NCBI GenBank assembly: GCA_937907395.1
Contig: CALCII010000003.1
Span: forward strand, 1 to 64,000
Direction: 5' to 3'
DNA length: 64,000 nucleotides
Source: an uncultured Chitinophagaceae bacterium
GTDB taxonomy: Bacteria > Bacteroidota > Bacteroidia > Chitinophagales > Chitinophagaceae
Numbering within the stretch: position 1 is the stretch's first letter; the number at the start of each line of letters is the position of its first letter. Under the pieces are notes generated by a model. It was not told where the DNA came from. It was given only the letters and a program-made list of their open reading frames with translations, and ran no database searches. The position numbers and the translations under genes were made by a program. This document shows positions 9,605-18,903 of the stretch, in pieces.

Positions 9605-10153
9605 TTATTTTCCACCCGGTGGAGTACCTTCGGTAATCTTCACCAGTTCGTTTTCCTGTGGTGTAATATCCACTACTGCATATCGCTTGATTTCGGCAAT
9701 CTGCATTTCATCGAGCATATCTACCACATTTTTATAGCTGGCCTCCTCGTTCGGCTTTATGATCACTACCAGGTCTTTTTCCGGAGTGTTTGCCTTTTTA
9801 TTCAGGATTTCAGTGCGGATATCATGAAAGTTGGTCGACTTAAAGTTCGATCCGTCACTGGTTAACTGGCCTTCGTAATAATAAACGTGGTTATCCTTGC
9901 TCAACAGAATGGTGAATGCACCGGATGCCTTGGCTTCTGTTTGCTCATCATCCTTGGCGGTATCGTCAGGAACGTTGAGTTTGAAAGCTTTGGGCGTACT
10001 CATGGTTGTGGTGAACACGAAAAACGTGATCAGCAGGAAACCAAGATCCACCATCGGTGTCATATCCACCCTTGTGTCTTTGCGGGCCTGTTTCTTGACC
10101 CCCGGGCCTTTCTTATGACCACCACTATCTGGTGCTGATACATCTGCTCCCAT
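9605..10153 (-). CDS. exbD: ExbD/TolR biopolymer transporter (second copy)
   Basis: 182 residues with one N-terminal membrane helix (about 36-53) preceded by VDMTPMVDLGFLL. Asp36 matches the proton-carrying aspartate of ExbD. The rest is periplasmic, with the ExbD fold (KDLVVIIKPNEEASYKNVVDMLDEM). It sits between the other exbD gene (30 bases upstream) and tonB (52 bases downstream) and should join the same inner-membrane motor. The N-terminal basic GPGVKKQARKD tail faces the cytoplasm. Confidence 0.93.
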   Translation of the reverse strand: MGADVSAPDSGGHKKGPGVKKQARKDTRVDMTPMVDLGFLLITFFVFTTTMSTPKAFKLNVPDDTAKDDEQTEAKASGAFTILLSKDNHVYYYEGQLTSDGSNFKSTNFHDIRTEILNKKANTPEKDLVVIIKPNEEASYKNVVDMLDEMQIAEIKRYAVVDITPQENELVKITEGTPPGGK

Positions 10154-10183
10154 AGTTCAGTTTTTTTAATTTAAGTAATTTGT

Positions 10184-10852
10184 TTACTTCCTTGTGTTCT
10201 GAGTTTTATACAATGGTGTGCCGGATGGTACGCCTTCCAATGCTGTAATCAGCTTGAAAGAGAAAATACCATTCTTTTTAAAGGCAGCAAGCACATTTTT
10301 AAAATACGGATACTTGGTTCCGTTATCTCCGTTCAACATTACATTTTGCGGACGACGGCCACCAGTTCCTGTAAGCATGGCATTGATATAATCATTCAAT
10401 TGATTATTCATAGTGTCTGATACAGGGATACCAGGTTGCTTGTAATTTTTGTACTCATCATCACTCAGAGCCAGGAAACCTTTCAGTTTTTCGATCGGAA
10501 CACCGATACCTCCCACTGAAAATTTCGTGAAATTTTTGATCTCTGCCGGAGTTAATCCAAGGTTCTTCTGACGGCTGATCACTTCAGCTGTCATCTGTGC
10601 CTTCTCCTGTCCGTCGTTATCCGGACTGAAGCTGATAAATACCCTTCCGTCTTTATCAAATGAAACCTTGAACACATCCTGTTCCGGTTGATTTTCAGAA
10701 GATACAGACTTAGGATTCTGTATCTGAATCACTTCCGGTGGTTTGAATTTAGTAGCCAGCATAAAGAACGACAGGATCAGAAACGACACATCCACGAAGG
10801 CTGTCATATCCACCCAGGTACTTTTGCGGGGTATTTTATTAAGCTTTGACAT
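10184..10852 (-). CDS. exbD: ExbD/TolR biopolymer transporter (first copy, longer)
   Basis: 222 residues. The start STWVDMTAFVDVSFLILSFF carries the conserved ExbD aspartate (Asp21) in the single membrane helix (about 17-35). The periplasmic part is longer than usual ExbD and has an insert (about 95-150, with SVGGIGVPIEKLKGFLALSDDEYK) not seen in its neighbour. Bacteroidota often carry two different ExbD paralogues in one operon. It may form a mixed ExbD dimer with the product of the next gene; this is inference. Confidence 0.92.
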   Translation of the reverse strand: MSKLNKIPRKSTWVDMTAFVDVSFLILSFFMLATKFKPPEVIQIQNPKSVSSENQPEQDVFKVSFDKDGRVFISFSPDNDGQEKAQMTAEVISRQKNLGLTPAEIKNFTKFSVGGIGVPIEKLKGFLALSDDEYKNYKQPGIPVSDTMNNQLNDYINAMLTGTGGRRPQNVMLNGDNGTKYPYFKNVLAAFKKNGIFSFKLITALEGVPSGTPLYKTQNTRK

Positions 10853-10914
10853 TCCTGAAAAGTTTTGAATTTAAGATTCTGATTCTTTAAAAATCCATAC
10901 GCATCAACAGACAA

Positions 10915-11769
10915 TTATTTGTACTGTGTTGCAAAACTTTGGGTCAGTGTAAAGCTGGTTTCATCGATACCATAAGTGATAGAATCGATCTTTGTTGTAA
11001 ACACGTTGTACATCACCAACGCAAATGATGATGTGGCGATACCTGTTGCCGTGTTATACAGGGCTTCAGAGATACCTACCGCAAGTTCAGATGCATTACC
11101 ACCTGCTCCTTCTTCACCAAGAGATGCGAATGAACGGATCATACCTAATACAGTACCCAACAGGGCGATCAAGGTACCAAGTGATGTAATGGTAGAAAGG
11201 AATACCAGGTTTTTTGAAAGCATTGGCAGTTCCAGTGCAGTGGCTTCTTCCACTTCTTTCTGGATGGCAGCTACTTTCTGATCTGTATCAATACCAGAAA
11301 CTTCAGTCATTTCACGGTATTTTTTCAAACCGGCTTTCATTACGTTCGCAACAGAACCTTTTTGCTTATCACATTCTGACAATGCAGCATCAATATTTTT
11401 ATTGGCAAGGTGATATTGAACTTTACGAACGAAATCAGTTGCATTACCAGCACCCAGCGCTTTGCGGATGGTGAGGTAACGTTCGATTGAAAATACAATT
11501 ACCATCAGGAACAAACCAATCAGGAAAGGTACAATGATACCACCTTCATACATACGATACAATCCATTGAGTGGTCCTTTGTGTGAGGGCCAGAATCCAC
11601 CTGAGGTGTCGGGTTGTTTAAACCCTGAATCAGCACCAAGAATAAAACGCCAGATTGCGTAACCTGCAATAATACATACCACTGGTGCTATCCATGAGAT
11701 AGCGTTGCTGCTCTTTTTCGCTTGACCTGTAGTTGCAGCCTTTGCTGCAGTTGGTTTAGTTTCAGCCAT
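10915..11769 (-). CDS. exbB: MotA/TolQ/ExbB proton channel protein
   Basis: 284 residues. Membrane helices are visible at about 26-44, 77-95, 188-212 and near 225-250. The MotA/TolQ core contains LVFLSTITSLGTLIALLGTVLGMIRSF and then ELAVGISEALYNTATGIATSSFALVMYN. This is the pentameric channel that, with ExbD, feeds proton-motive energy to TonB. It is the first gene of the four-gene operon. The Ala/Lys-rich first 20 residues are cytoplasmic and unconserved in character. Confidence 0.95.
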   Translation of the reverse strand: MAETKPTAAKAATTGQAKKSSNAISWIAPVVCIIAGYAIWRFILGADSGFKQPDTSGGFWPSHKGPLNGLYRMYEGGIIVPFLIGLFLMVIVFSIERYLTIRKALGAGNATDFVRKVQYHLANKNIDAALSECDKQKGSVANVMKAGLKKYREMTEVSGIDTDQKVAAIQKEVEEATALELPMLSKNLVFLSTITSLGTLIALLGTVLGMIRSFASLGEEGAGGNASELAVGISEALYNTATGIATSSFALVMYNVFTTKIDSITYGIDETSFTLTQSFATQYK

Positions 11770-12057
11770 GACAATTGATTTTTTAGTTTTTAAAATACTG
11801 AGTTTTTAGACAAATAACTTTGATACAATTCTATGAAAAATTATTTCAAAAAATTCAACCTTCCCATAAGGACGGGTGGCACAAGTTAGGGAAATATTTA
11901 TTTGAAACAATCTTGCAGTTTTTAATTTTTATTTTTTTTCAGCCTGCTTAATTTCTCCTGCCGTTTGTACCAAATTACAGCCGCTTGCAAGATTATAAGA
12001 AAGGGTTTGTTTAAATTGCCAATCATCATTAAACAGCCAGATCAAATCCACATTTTC

Positions 12058-14601
12058 ATGAAGTCAAATTTTTTTCCGTTTGCCGCCCTTTTGCTATTGG
12101 CGGTAACGCAAGGCCCGGGTACTAAGGCACAAAACCGCCCCACAAACCCGTCTACCACCACCACCCCAACAGCCGTTGTTCCGGCTACTCCAAAAACATC
12201 ATCTCCCAAACCTTATGCAGAGGTGATTACGGAAAAAGCCCGTACCGGTAAGGGGTTGTTTAAAGTCCACAAACTGGACGACAAATGGTATTTTGAAATA
12301 CCTGATTCGCTTTTCAACCGGGACATCCTGGTAGTAAACCGCCTTTCCAAAGCTGCAACCGGTATGAGCAATGGCTTTACAGGTTATGCCGGGGATATTA
12401 TCAATAACAATGTCATTCGTTTTGAAAAAGGTCCGAACAACAGGGTCTTTTTAAGAAGAGTTTCATTTGATGAACGTGCCACCGACACGGCTGGCATGTA
12501 TAAAGCGGTTATGAATTCGAATATGCAACCCATTATGCAGTCGTTCGAAATCAAAGCCATCGGCTCCGACAGTATTTCGAAGTCAACTTCTGCGGTTATT
12601 GATATGACAGATTACATATCCGGCGATAATGATGTTCTATTCTTTAATCCTTTCTTCAAGGCTTCGTTCCAACTGGGTGCCTATCAATCTGACCGTTCCT
12701 ATATTCAAACGATACGTACTTACCCCATCAACGTGGAAATTAAAACCGTAAAAACATACCTGCGGGGTAGCGTTCCCGGCTTGAGTAATGCACTCCTCAG
12801 CGGAGCTTTCACGGTGGAACTGAATTGCTCCATGTTGCTGTTGCCGGCCAAACCCACCAAGCCTAGGTACTTCGATCCAAGGGTTGGCTATTTTACCAGG
12901 TCCTATACAGATTTTGATGCCAATCCGCAAGGAGTAAAAGATGTGAACATGATTGTTCGCTGGAAACTGGAACCCAAAGATGAAGACATTGAAAAATACA
13001 AACGTGGTGAACTGGTGGAGCCTAAAAAGCCTATCATCTATTATATCGATCCGGCTACTCCAAAGAAATGGGTCCCCTATCTTATTCAGGGCGTAAACGA
13101 CTGGCAGGTTGCCTTTGAAAAAGCAGGATTTAAAAATGCCATCATGGCGAAACTGGCACCTACTACACAGGAAGATAGTACCTGGAGCCTGGAAGATGCC
13201 CGGTTCAGTGCCATTGTTTACAAACCTTCTGAAACGCAAAATGCAAGCGGACCAAACGTACACGATCCACGCAGCGGTGAAATCATGGAAAGCCATATCA
13301 ACTGGTATCACAATGTGATGCAATTATTGCGTAACTGGTATTTTATCCAAACCTCACCTTTAGATACAGCAGCCCGTAAAATGACTTTTGATGATGAACT
13401 GATGGGACGATTGATTCGCTTTGTATCATCACATGAAGTAGGACATACTTTGGGATTGCGTCACAACTTCGGTTCCTCTTCCACCGTTCCGGTAGATAGT
13501 TTGCGAAATAAAAAATGGGTGGAGAAGAACGGGCACACTCCTTCGATAATGGATTATGCACGCTTTAATTACGTAGCACAACCAGAAGACAATATTGGCA
13601 GAGATGGATTGGTTCCTTATGTAGGTGATTATGATAAATGGGCCATTGAATGGGGTTACCGCTGGTTACCTCAGTTCCCCACTGCCGAAGAGGAAGTTCC
13701 TTACCTGAGTAAACTTACCTCTGAAAAATTGAAGAACAACCGCTTTTGGTTTGGCACCGAAACCAATCCTGATGATCCACGTTTGCAGAATGAAGACCTT
13801 GGTAATGATGCCATGAAAGCAAGTACTTACGGTATTAAGAATCTGCAACGCATTGTGCCCAACCTCATCAACTGGACACGTCAGCCCAATGAAGGTTGGG
13901 AGGCGCTGGATGAAATGTACTCACAGGTAGTTACACAGTATGGCCGTTATATGGGACATGTAACCAAAAACATTGGTGGTATTTATGAAACACCAAAACC
14001 CAACGATCAACCTGGGGTTATTTATGAGTACACACCTAAATCCATTCAGAAAGAAGCAATGGTTTTTTTGAATAAACAATTATTCAGCACACCAACCTGG
14101 CTGATCAACAAAGACATCTTCAGCCGAACCGGCGCTAATCCGTTACAGATTATAGGAATCAGGCAGGACCGTATCATTAACACATTGCTCAGCACAAATA
14201 CATTGAGCAAATTAATTGCTATGGAGGCTGCCATGGGCAACAATGCTTATAAAGCCAATGAAATGGTGGATGATTTGCGTAAAAACATTTTTGCAGAGTT
14301 GTATGCCAAGCAAGCAGCTGATGTATACAGAAGAAACCTCCAGAAAATGTTTGTGGAACGTATCATTAGTTTATTACCCGGGGGAACGCCTTCCACTGGT
14401 ACGGGTGGCATTGTAATCACATTCCAGATCACTCCTTCCCTTAGTATTGCAAGTACAGATGTATATTCTATACTCAGAGGAACTTTGAGAACTTTGAGAA
14501 CTGATATCCGTGCAGCATTACCGGCTATTACAGATGGAATGACTAAAATGCATTTACTGGATCTGGAACAACGTATTACCAAAGTGCTTGATCCAAAATA
14601 A
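12058..14601 (+). CDS. secreted zinc-dependent metalloprotease (DUF5117/DUF5118/DUF4953 type)
   Basis: 847 residues with an N-terminal signal peptide (LLLLAVTQGPGTKAQ) followed by a Thr/Pro-rich linker. The zinc motif HEVGHTLGLRH (H-E-x-x-H-x-x-G-x-x-H) is at residues 459-469, followed by a Met-turn-like PSIMDYARFNYV. Such large Bacteroidota metalloproteases carry DUF5118 and DUF5117 before the catalytic DUF4953 region, and the spacing fits. The frame is open 31 codons further upstream, but the ATG at 12058 starts directly before the signal peptide. It is divergent from exbB. Substrates are unknown. Confidence 0.9.
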   Translation: MKSNFFPFAALLLLAVTQGPGTKAQNRPTNPSTTTTPTAVVPATPKTSSPKPYAEVITEKARTGKGLFKVHKLDDKWYFEIPDSLFNRDILVVNRLSKAATGMSNGFTGYAGDIINNNVIRFEKGPNNRVFLRRVSFDERATDTAGMYKAVMNSNMQPIMQSFEIKAIGSDSISKSTSAVIDMTDYISGDNDVLFFNPFFKASFQLGAYQSDRSYIQTIRTYPINVEIKTVKTYLRGSVPGLSNALLSGAFTVELNCSMLLLPAKPTKPRYFDPRVGYFTRSYTDFDANPQGVKDVNMIVRWKLEPKDEDIEKYKRGELVEPKKPIIYYIDPATPKKWVPYLIQGVNDWQVAFEKAGFKNAIMAKLAPTTQEDSTWSLEDARFSAIVYKPSETQNASGPNVHDPRSGEIMESHINWYHNVMQLLRNWYFIQTSPLDTAARKMTFDDELMGRLIRFVSSHEVGHTLGLRHNFGSSSTVPVDSLRNKKWVEKNGHTPSIMDYARFNYVAQPEDNIGRDGLVPYVGDYDKWAIEWGYRWLPQFPTAEEEVPYLSKLTSEKLKNNRFWFGTETNPDDPRLQNEDLGNDAMKASTYGIKNLQRIVPNLINWTRQPNEGWEALDEMYSQVVTQYGRYMGHVTKNIGGIYETPKPNDQPGVIYEYTPKSIQKEAMVFLNKQLFSTPTWLINKDIFSRTGANPLQIIGIRQDRIINTLLSTNTLSKLIAMEAAMGNNAYKANEMVDDLRKNIFAELYAKQAADVYRRNLQKMFVERIISLLPGGTPSTGTGGIVITFQITPSLSIASTDVYSILRGTLRTLRTDIRAALPAITDGMTKMHLLDLEQRITKVLDPK

Positions 14602-14623
14602 TTCAGAAAGAAATGACAGCATA

Positions 14624-14653
14624 AAAAAACCGGTTCGTTGAAACCGGTTTTTT
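14624..14653. terminator. bidirectional terminator between metalloprotease and ABC permease
   Basis: AAAAAACCGGTT, a short loop, then AACCGGTTTTTT form a strong hairpin with A-runs and T-runs on the two sides, so it can stop transcription from both convergent genes. Confidence 0.85.
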
Positions 14654-14663
14654 TTATTTCACA

Positions 14664-15938
14664 TTACTCGTATCTCAATGCATTAATAGGATCGAGTTTG
14701 GAAGCTTTAAACGCCGGATATAAACCAGCTGTGAGGCCGGTAATGAAACAGATTGCAACACCAATAAATACCCATAGCCAGGGAACTACAAAACCTGTTT
14801 TGAGGTACATGGCAAAGAAATTTCCTACGATCACACCCAACAGGATTCCAATGGCTGCACCCAGTAAGCTGATAAGGATACTCTCCCATAAAAACTGGGT
14901 ACGTATTGTACGGGCTTTTGCACCAATGGATTTAGACAAACCTATTTCACGGGTGCGTTCGCTTACCGCTACAAGCATAATATTGGTTAAACCAATTGCT
15001 GCACCAAATAAGGTTATGATACCAATAACCATTGCGGCTAAACGAACATAACGTAATGTATTTTTGAGCGTCTCCACCAACGTATCACTTCTGTCGATAT
15101 AAAAATTCTCAGAGTCTTTGAAATTAAGTTTGCGTACTGTTCTGAAAACTCCTGTGGCTTCTCCAACTGCAGCATCCACTTCCTTAAAATCATTGGCACG
15201 GATAGAAATGCTGTAACTGCCTTCGTTGTTGAAGACACGGCGAACATTATTATAAGTGATAATAACTACATTATCCAACGCAAGAAAGGAACTGGCTCCT
15301 CTCGGCTTTAATGTTCCCACCACTCTGTACCTGTTTGAACCGATACGAATGATTTTACCAATTGCCATTTCCGTTTTACCACGAAATAATTTCTTTACAA
15401 GATCGTCGCCTATCACCGCTACGTTTCTTCCGCTTTCAACATCCAACTGATTAAAATTCCGTCCGCTCTCAATCGTGTATCCGCTGTTGAGAAGATAGTT
15501 TTCGTCTCCACCCAATACCCGCACATTCGGGTTGGTTTTAATATTATCGTAAAAGAGTGTGGCGTTCCCAGATGCAAACTTTGATATACTTACTGTTGCC
15601 GGGTAGTGGAATTGTTGTTTAAACTGGCGTGCCTCATCAAACGTAATAATCTTTCCAAGGTTTGATACTTTTTCTTTCCCGCCCTTTTTGGTTTTTGTGA
15701 GATCACTTCTGTTTGGTCCGCCAAACTGAAAGGTTCGTTCTTTAAAACGGATACTGAAAGAATTAGCTCCCAGAATGGAAAAGTTCTCATACAGGCTCTG
15801 ATTCATTGCTTCAATAGCAGTAATAATGCCTATCAGCGCCATAATACCAAATGCAATAATGGAGACGGTGATCCCGGTTCGCAACCTGTTCGACCGAACA
15901 GTTCGCCATGATAATGAGATAATATCCTGGAAGGTCAT
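14664..15938 (-). CDS. MacB/FtsX-type ABC transporter permease
   Basis: 424 residues with the standard layout: an N-terminal membrane helix (about 20-42), a large periplasmic MacB-like domain (about 45-285, with FQGGPN-type and VAVIGDDLVKKLF segments), then three membrane helices in the FtsX domain (about 293-318, 345-372, 382-405). It ends with PAFKASKLDPINALRYE, typical of the family. MacB-type permeases work with a separate ATPase and usually an HlyD-like adaptor; neither is encoded beside it, so it is an orphan here. It follows nuoN by 63 bases on the same strand. Confidence 0.92.
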   Translation of the reverse strand: MTFQDIISLSWRTVRSNRLRTGITVSIIAFGIMALIGIITAIEAMNQSLYENFSILGANSFSIRFKERTFQFGGPNRSDLTKTKKGGKEKVSNLGKIITFDEARQFKQQFHYPATVSISKFASGNATLFYDNIKTNPNVRVLGGDENYLLNSGYTIESGRNFNQLDVESGRNVAVIGDDLVKKLFRGKTEMAIGKIIRIGSNRYRVVGTLKPRGASSFLALDNVVIITYNNVRRVFNNEGSYSISIRANDFKEVDAAVGEATGVFRTVRKLNFKDSENFYIDRSDTLVETLKNTLRYVRLAAMVIGIITLFGAAIGLTNIMLVAVSERTREIGLSKSIGAKARTIRTQFLWESILISLLGAAIGILLGVIVGNFFAMYLKTGFVVPWLWVFIGVAICFITGLTAGLYPAFKASKLDPINALRYE

Positions 15939-16001
15939 AGTGTAATTCTACCCGAAATTAAGCAACCCGGGCAGATAAACAAGCTATTTCGATGAACGGT
16001 A

Positions 16002-17381
16002 TCAACCGAGGTTGAGCCAATCCAGCAGCAGTTGATTGGGAAATACCCCCAGCAAAACAATCACAACGGCAGCAAAAAGGAGTACATACCTGAATGAAGC
16101 AGTGGTTTCAATAACCTGGCCTTCACCTTCTTTAAAATACATAGCCGTAATAACCCGGAAATAGTAATACACGCTTACAGCTGCCATCAATACTGCAAAT
16201 ATCACCAACCACAGATAAGTACCTGCTTTTACAGCAGCAGCCAGCATAAAGTATTTGGCAAAGAAACCAGCAGTTAAAGGTATGCCGGCGAGAGACAGTA
16301 AGAAGACTGTGAGCACAGCAGCCAATAATGGTTCTTTCGATGCTAAACCGTTAAATCCATCAAAGGTGAAATCTTTCATTTTACTCAATACTGCAAAAAT
16401 GCCAATGGTGGCAAAACAATAGGCAACGGTGTATAGTAACAATCCCTGGCGGGCCATATCATTAATCGTAAATACTGCCAGCAGCATGAAACCCGCCTGT
16501 GCAATACTGGAATAAGCCAGCATTCGTTTAACACTTTGCTGGTACACAGCAGTAATATTTCCAATAAACAAAGTGAGCGCCGTAACAACGGCAACCGCCA
16601 ACTGCCATTTTAATTTTGATCCTTCAAATGCATTCAGGAAAAGATTTACATAAGCAACAAAGAAGGCCACTTTTACAATGGTTGCCATAAAGGAAGTGAA
16701 CACTGTAGGCGCCCCATCATACACATCGGGCGTCCAGAAATGGAATGGCGCCGCAGAAACTTTAAACGCAAGCGAAATGAGCACAAATACCATCCCAAGA
16801 ATGAGGAACAATCCTTCTTTATCCCCTGCATATTGGAACTGAGCAAGCTGAAACGAACCCGCTGCTCCATACAAAAATGCAATACCCAAAAGCATAATCC
16901 CGGTTGAGAAGGATCCCATCAGGAAATATTTGAGTGCAGCTTCGTTGCTTTTGAGATTTCGTTTATCACTTCCCGTGAGTATGTACAAGGGAATCGAAAT
17001 AATTTCAATACCCAGGAAAAGAATAAGCAGGTTGTTAAAGAATGAAACCAGCCCAATACCCGACATAATGAAGAATATGAGAGCGAAATATTCAAAAGGA
17101 TGATTGCCTACCTGTTGAATTTCTTTACCACTGAGCAGGAAATACACCAGCAATGAAACAGACACCAACGTAAGAAAGATGTAGCCAAACAGATCGTATG
17201 AAAGCATTCCTCCAAAATCTGAATGGAAAATGGAAATACCTTTTACATCGAGCAAATTCACAATCAGCAACAACAATGCGCCGCCAATGGCAATATTCTT
17301 AGCCTGTGACTTATCCTTTACAAACAATCCACTGAACATCATCACGATTCCCCAGATAGCCGAAATTAAAATCAGGTTCAT
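16002..17381 (-). CDS. nuoN: NADH-quinone oxidoreductase subunit N
   Basis: 459 residues, almost entirely membrane helices, of the antiporter-like Mrp/Nuo family. The conserved lysine region (FKVSAAPFHFWTPDVYDGAPT) and the helix with QQSVKRMLAYSSIAQAGFML are both present. NuoN is one of three proton-pumping subunits of complex I in the inner membrane. It is the last gene of the nuo operon, 67 bases after nuoM. Confidence 0.97.
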   Translation of the reverse strand: MNLILISAIWGIVMMFSGLFVKDKSQAKNIAIGGALLLLIVNLLDVKGISIFHSDFGGMLSYDLFGYIFLTLVSVSLLVYFLLSGKEIQQVGNHPFEYFALIFFIMSGIGLVSFFNNLLILFLGIEIISIPLYILTGSDKRNLKSNEAALKYFLMGSFSTGIMLLGIAFLYGAAGSFQLAQFQYAGDKEGLFLILGMVFVLISLAFKVSAAPFHFWTPDVYDGAPTVFTSFMATIVKVAFFVAYVNLFLNAFEGSKLKWQLAVAVVTALTLFIGNITAVYQQSVKRMLAYSSIAQAGFMLLAVFTINDMARQGLLLYTVAYCFATIGIFAVLSKMKDFTFDGFNGLASKEPLLAAVLTVFLLSLAGIPLTAGFFAKYFMLAAAVKAGTYLWLVIFAVLMAAVSVYYYFRVITAMYFKEGEGQVIETTASFRYVLLFAAVVIVLLGVFPNQLLLDWLNLG

Positions 17382-17448
17382 GTATTTCTACTTTTATTAA
17401 TCGAACATTCTTACTATTAGTAACGACAAGTATTTCTTATCGTCTTTC

Positions 17449-18885
17449 TTACTTAAAAATTCCAAGAATCAGCGAAGCTGTTTCCTGGGTTAAGGCAAAG
17501 ACAGGTTTGGGATAAACACCCATTACAAAAATAGCCGCCACAATCACCCAAAGGCTGAAACGCTCTGCAAAGCTGATCTGAATTCCTGTGGCTGATAGAG
17601 CACTCTCTGTTCCAAAAAATACTTTCTGGATCATACGGAGTGTGTACACCGCACTCAGGATAATACTCAATCCGCCAACAGCAGCATACCATACATTGAA
17701 ATGGAACAACCCATTAAACATCAGGAATTCACCAATAAATGCGTTTGTTAATGGTAATGCCACATTTGCCAATGCAACAATTACAAGTAATATGGCAAGA
17801 ACCGGAGATTGACTTGCCAAACCACCCAGTTCACTCATTTTACGGGTACCGAAACGGCGTTCAATCAGTTCCACTACAATCCACATTCCCAATACGTTCA
17901 CACCATGACTGAAGAATTGAATCATTGCACCCTGTAAACCACTTTCATTATTTACAAACAGTGCAGCACTCATCAAACCGATGTGTGCAATAGATGAATA
18001 AGCAATGAGTCGTTTTAAATCGTCCTGCTTCATCGCAAGTATGCTTGCATAAATCATCCCAATCACACTTAATCCAATCACTACATTGTCATATTGAATG
18101 GCAGCTGCAGGAAATAAAGGAATTAACCAGCGAACCACAGCAAACAAACCCATCTTCACCATCAATGCACTCAGTACCATTGTAACAGCAGTGGGCGATT
18201 GTTCATAGGTATCCGGCTGCCAGGTATGGAATGGGAATACAGGCATCTTTACTGCAAACGCAACAAAGAATAACCAGAACAACCATGACTGCTGACCAAC
18301 CGTCAATTTCACGGTGTACAATGAATTCATGGAGAAAGATGCATCCGGTGTTTGATAGTAGAGATACAACAAACCAACCAGCATCAATAAAGAACCTGCA
18401 AATGTGTAAACAAAAAATTTAAATGTAACAGGAATTCTTCTTTCACCACCCCAACGGGAGCAGAGGAAGTAAACCGGAATCAATGCCAGCTCCCAGAAGA
18501 AGTAGAACAGCAATCCATCAGCTGCCAGGAATACACCCGAGATACCTGCCTGGGCCAGCAACATCAACCCGTAAAACGCATGGCTATTCGCATATTTGTT
18601 GCCGTTAGTAGATAAGAAGATCAACGGGTATGCCAGTGCAGTTAATGCACAAAGCACAGCACTTGCTCCATCCATTTTCAAAGCAAAGGAAGAGCCGAGC
18701 TGTGGTAACCAGTTTGCATAAAATTCTCTGTTGGCCGGGCTGTAATCAGCCAGTCCGTAAATCATTGCCGCAAGGGAAACAAGACTTACCAGTAAACTCC
18801 ATGTTTTAACCTGCTTCTCTCCTTTCAGAAAGAAACCAACCAGTCCTCCAAGCAGCGGGATCAATATCAACAATAATGCAACCAT
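17449..18885 (-). CDS. nuoM: NADH-quinone oxidoreductase subunit M
   Basis: 478 residues and about 14 membrane helices, antiporter-like. Landmarks are the helix with the conserved glutamate (FYFFWELALIPVYFL), FAVKMPVFPFHTWQPDTYEQSPT, and QDDLKRLIAYSSIAHIGLM, which match NuoM rather than NuoL or NuoN. It is a proton-translocating membrane-arm subunit. It lies 18 bases after nuoL. Confidence 0.97.
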   Translation of the reverse strand: MVALLLILIPLLGGLVGFFLKGEKQVKTWSLLVSLVSLAAMIYGLADYSPANREFYANWLPQLGSSFALKMDGASAVLCALTALAYPLIFLSTNGNKYANSHAFYGLMLLAQAGISGVFLAADGLLFYFFWELALIPVYFLCSRWGGERRIPVTFKFFVYTFAGSLLMLVGLLYLYYQTPDASFSMNSLYTVKLTVGQQSWLFWLFFVAFAVKMPVFPFHTWQPDTYEQSPTAVTMVLSALMVKMGLFAVVRWLIPLFPAAAIQYDNVVIGLSVIGMIYASILAMKQDDLKRLIAYSSIAHIGLMSAALFVNNESGLQGAMIQFFSHGVNVLGMWIVVELIERRFGTRKMSELGGLASQSPVLAILLVIVALANVALPLTNAFIGEFLMFNGLFHFNVWYAAVGGLSIILSAVYTLRMIQKVFFGTESALSATGIQISFAERFSLWVIVAAIFVMGVYPKPVFALTQETASLILGIFK

Positions 18886-18903
18886 AATTCAATGTATCTA
18901 TGA

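Noticed and set aside
12637..13323. 228-codon open frame antisense to the metalloprotease
   Set aside because: It lies fully within a well-supported gene, has no family features and an odd composition; a shadow frame.
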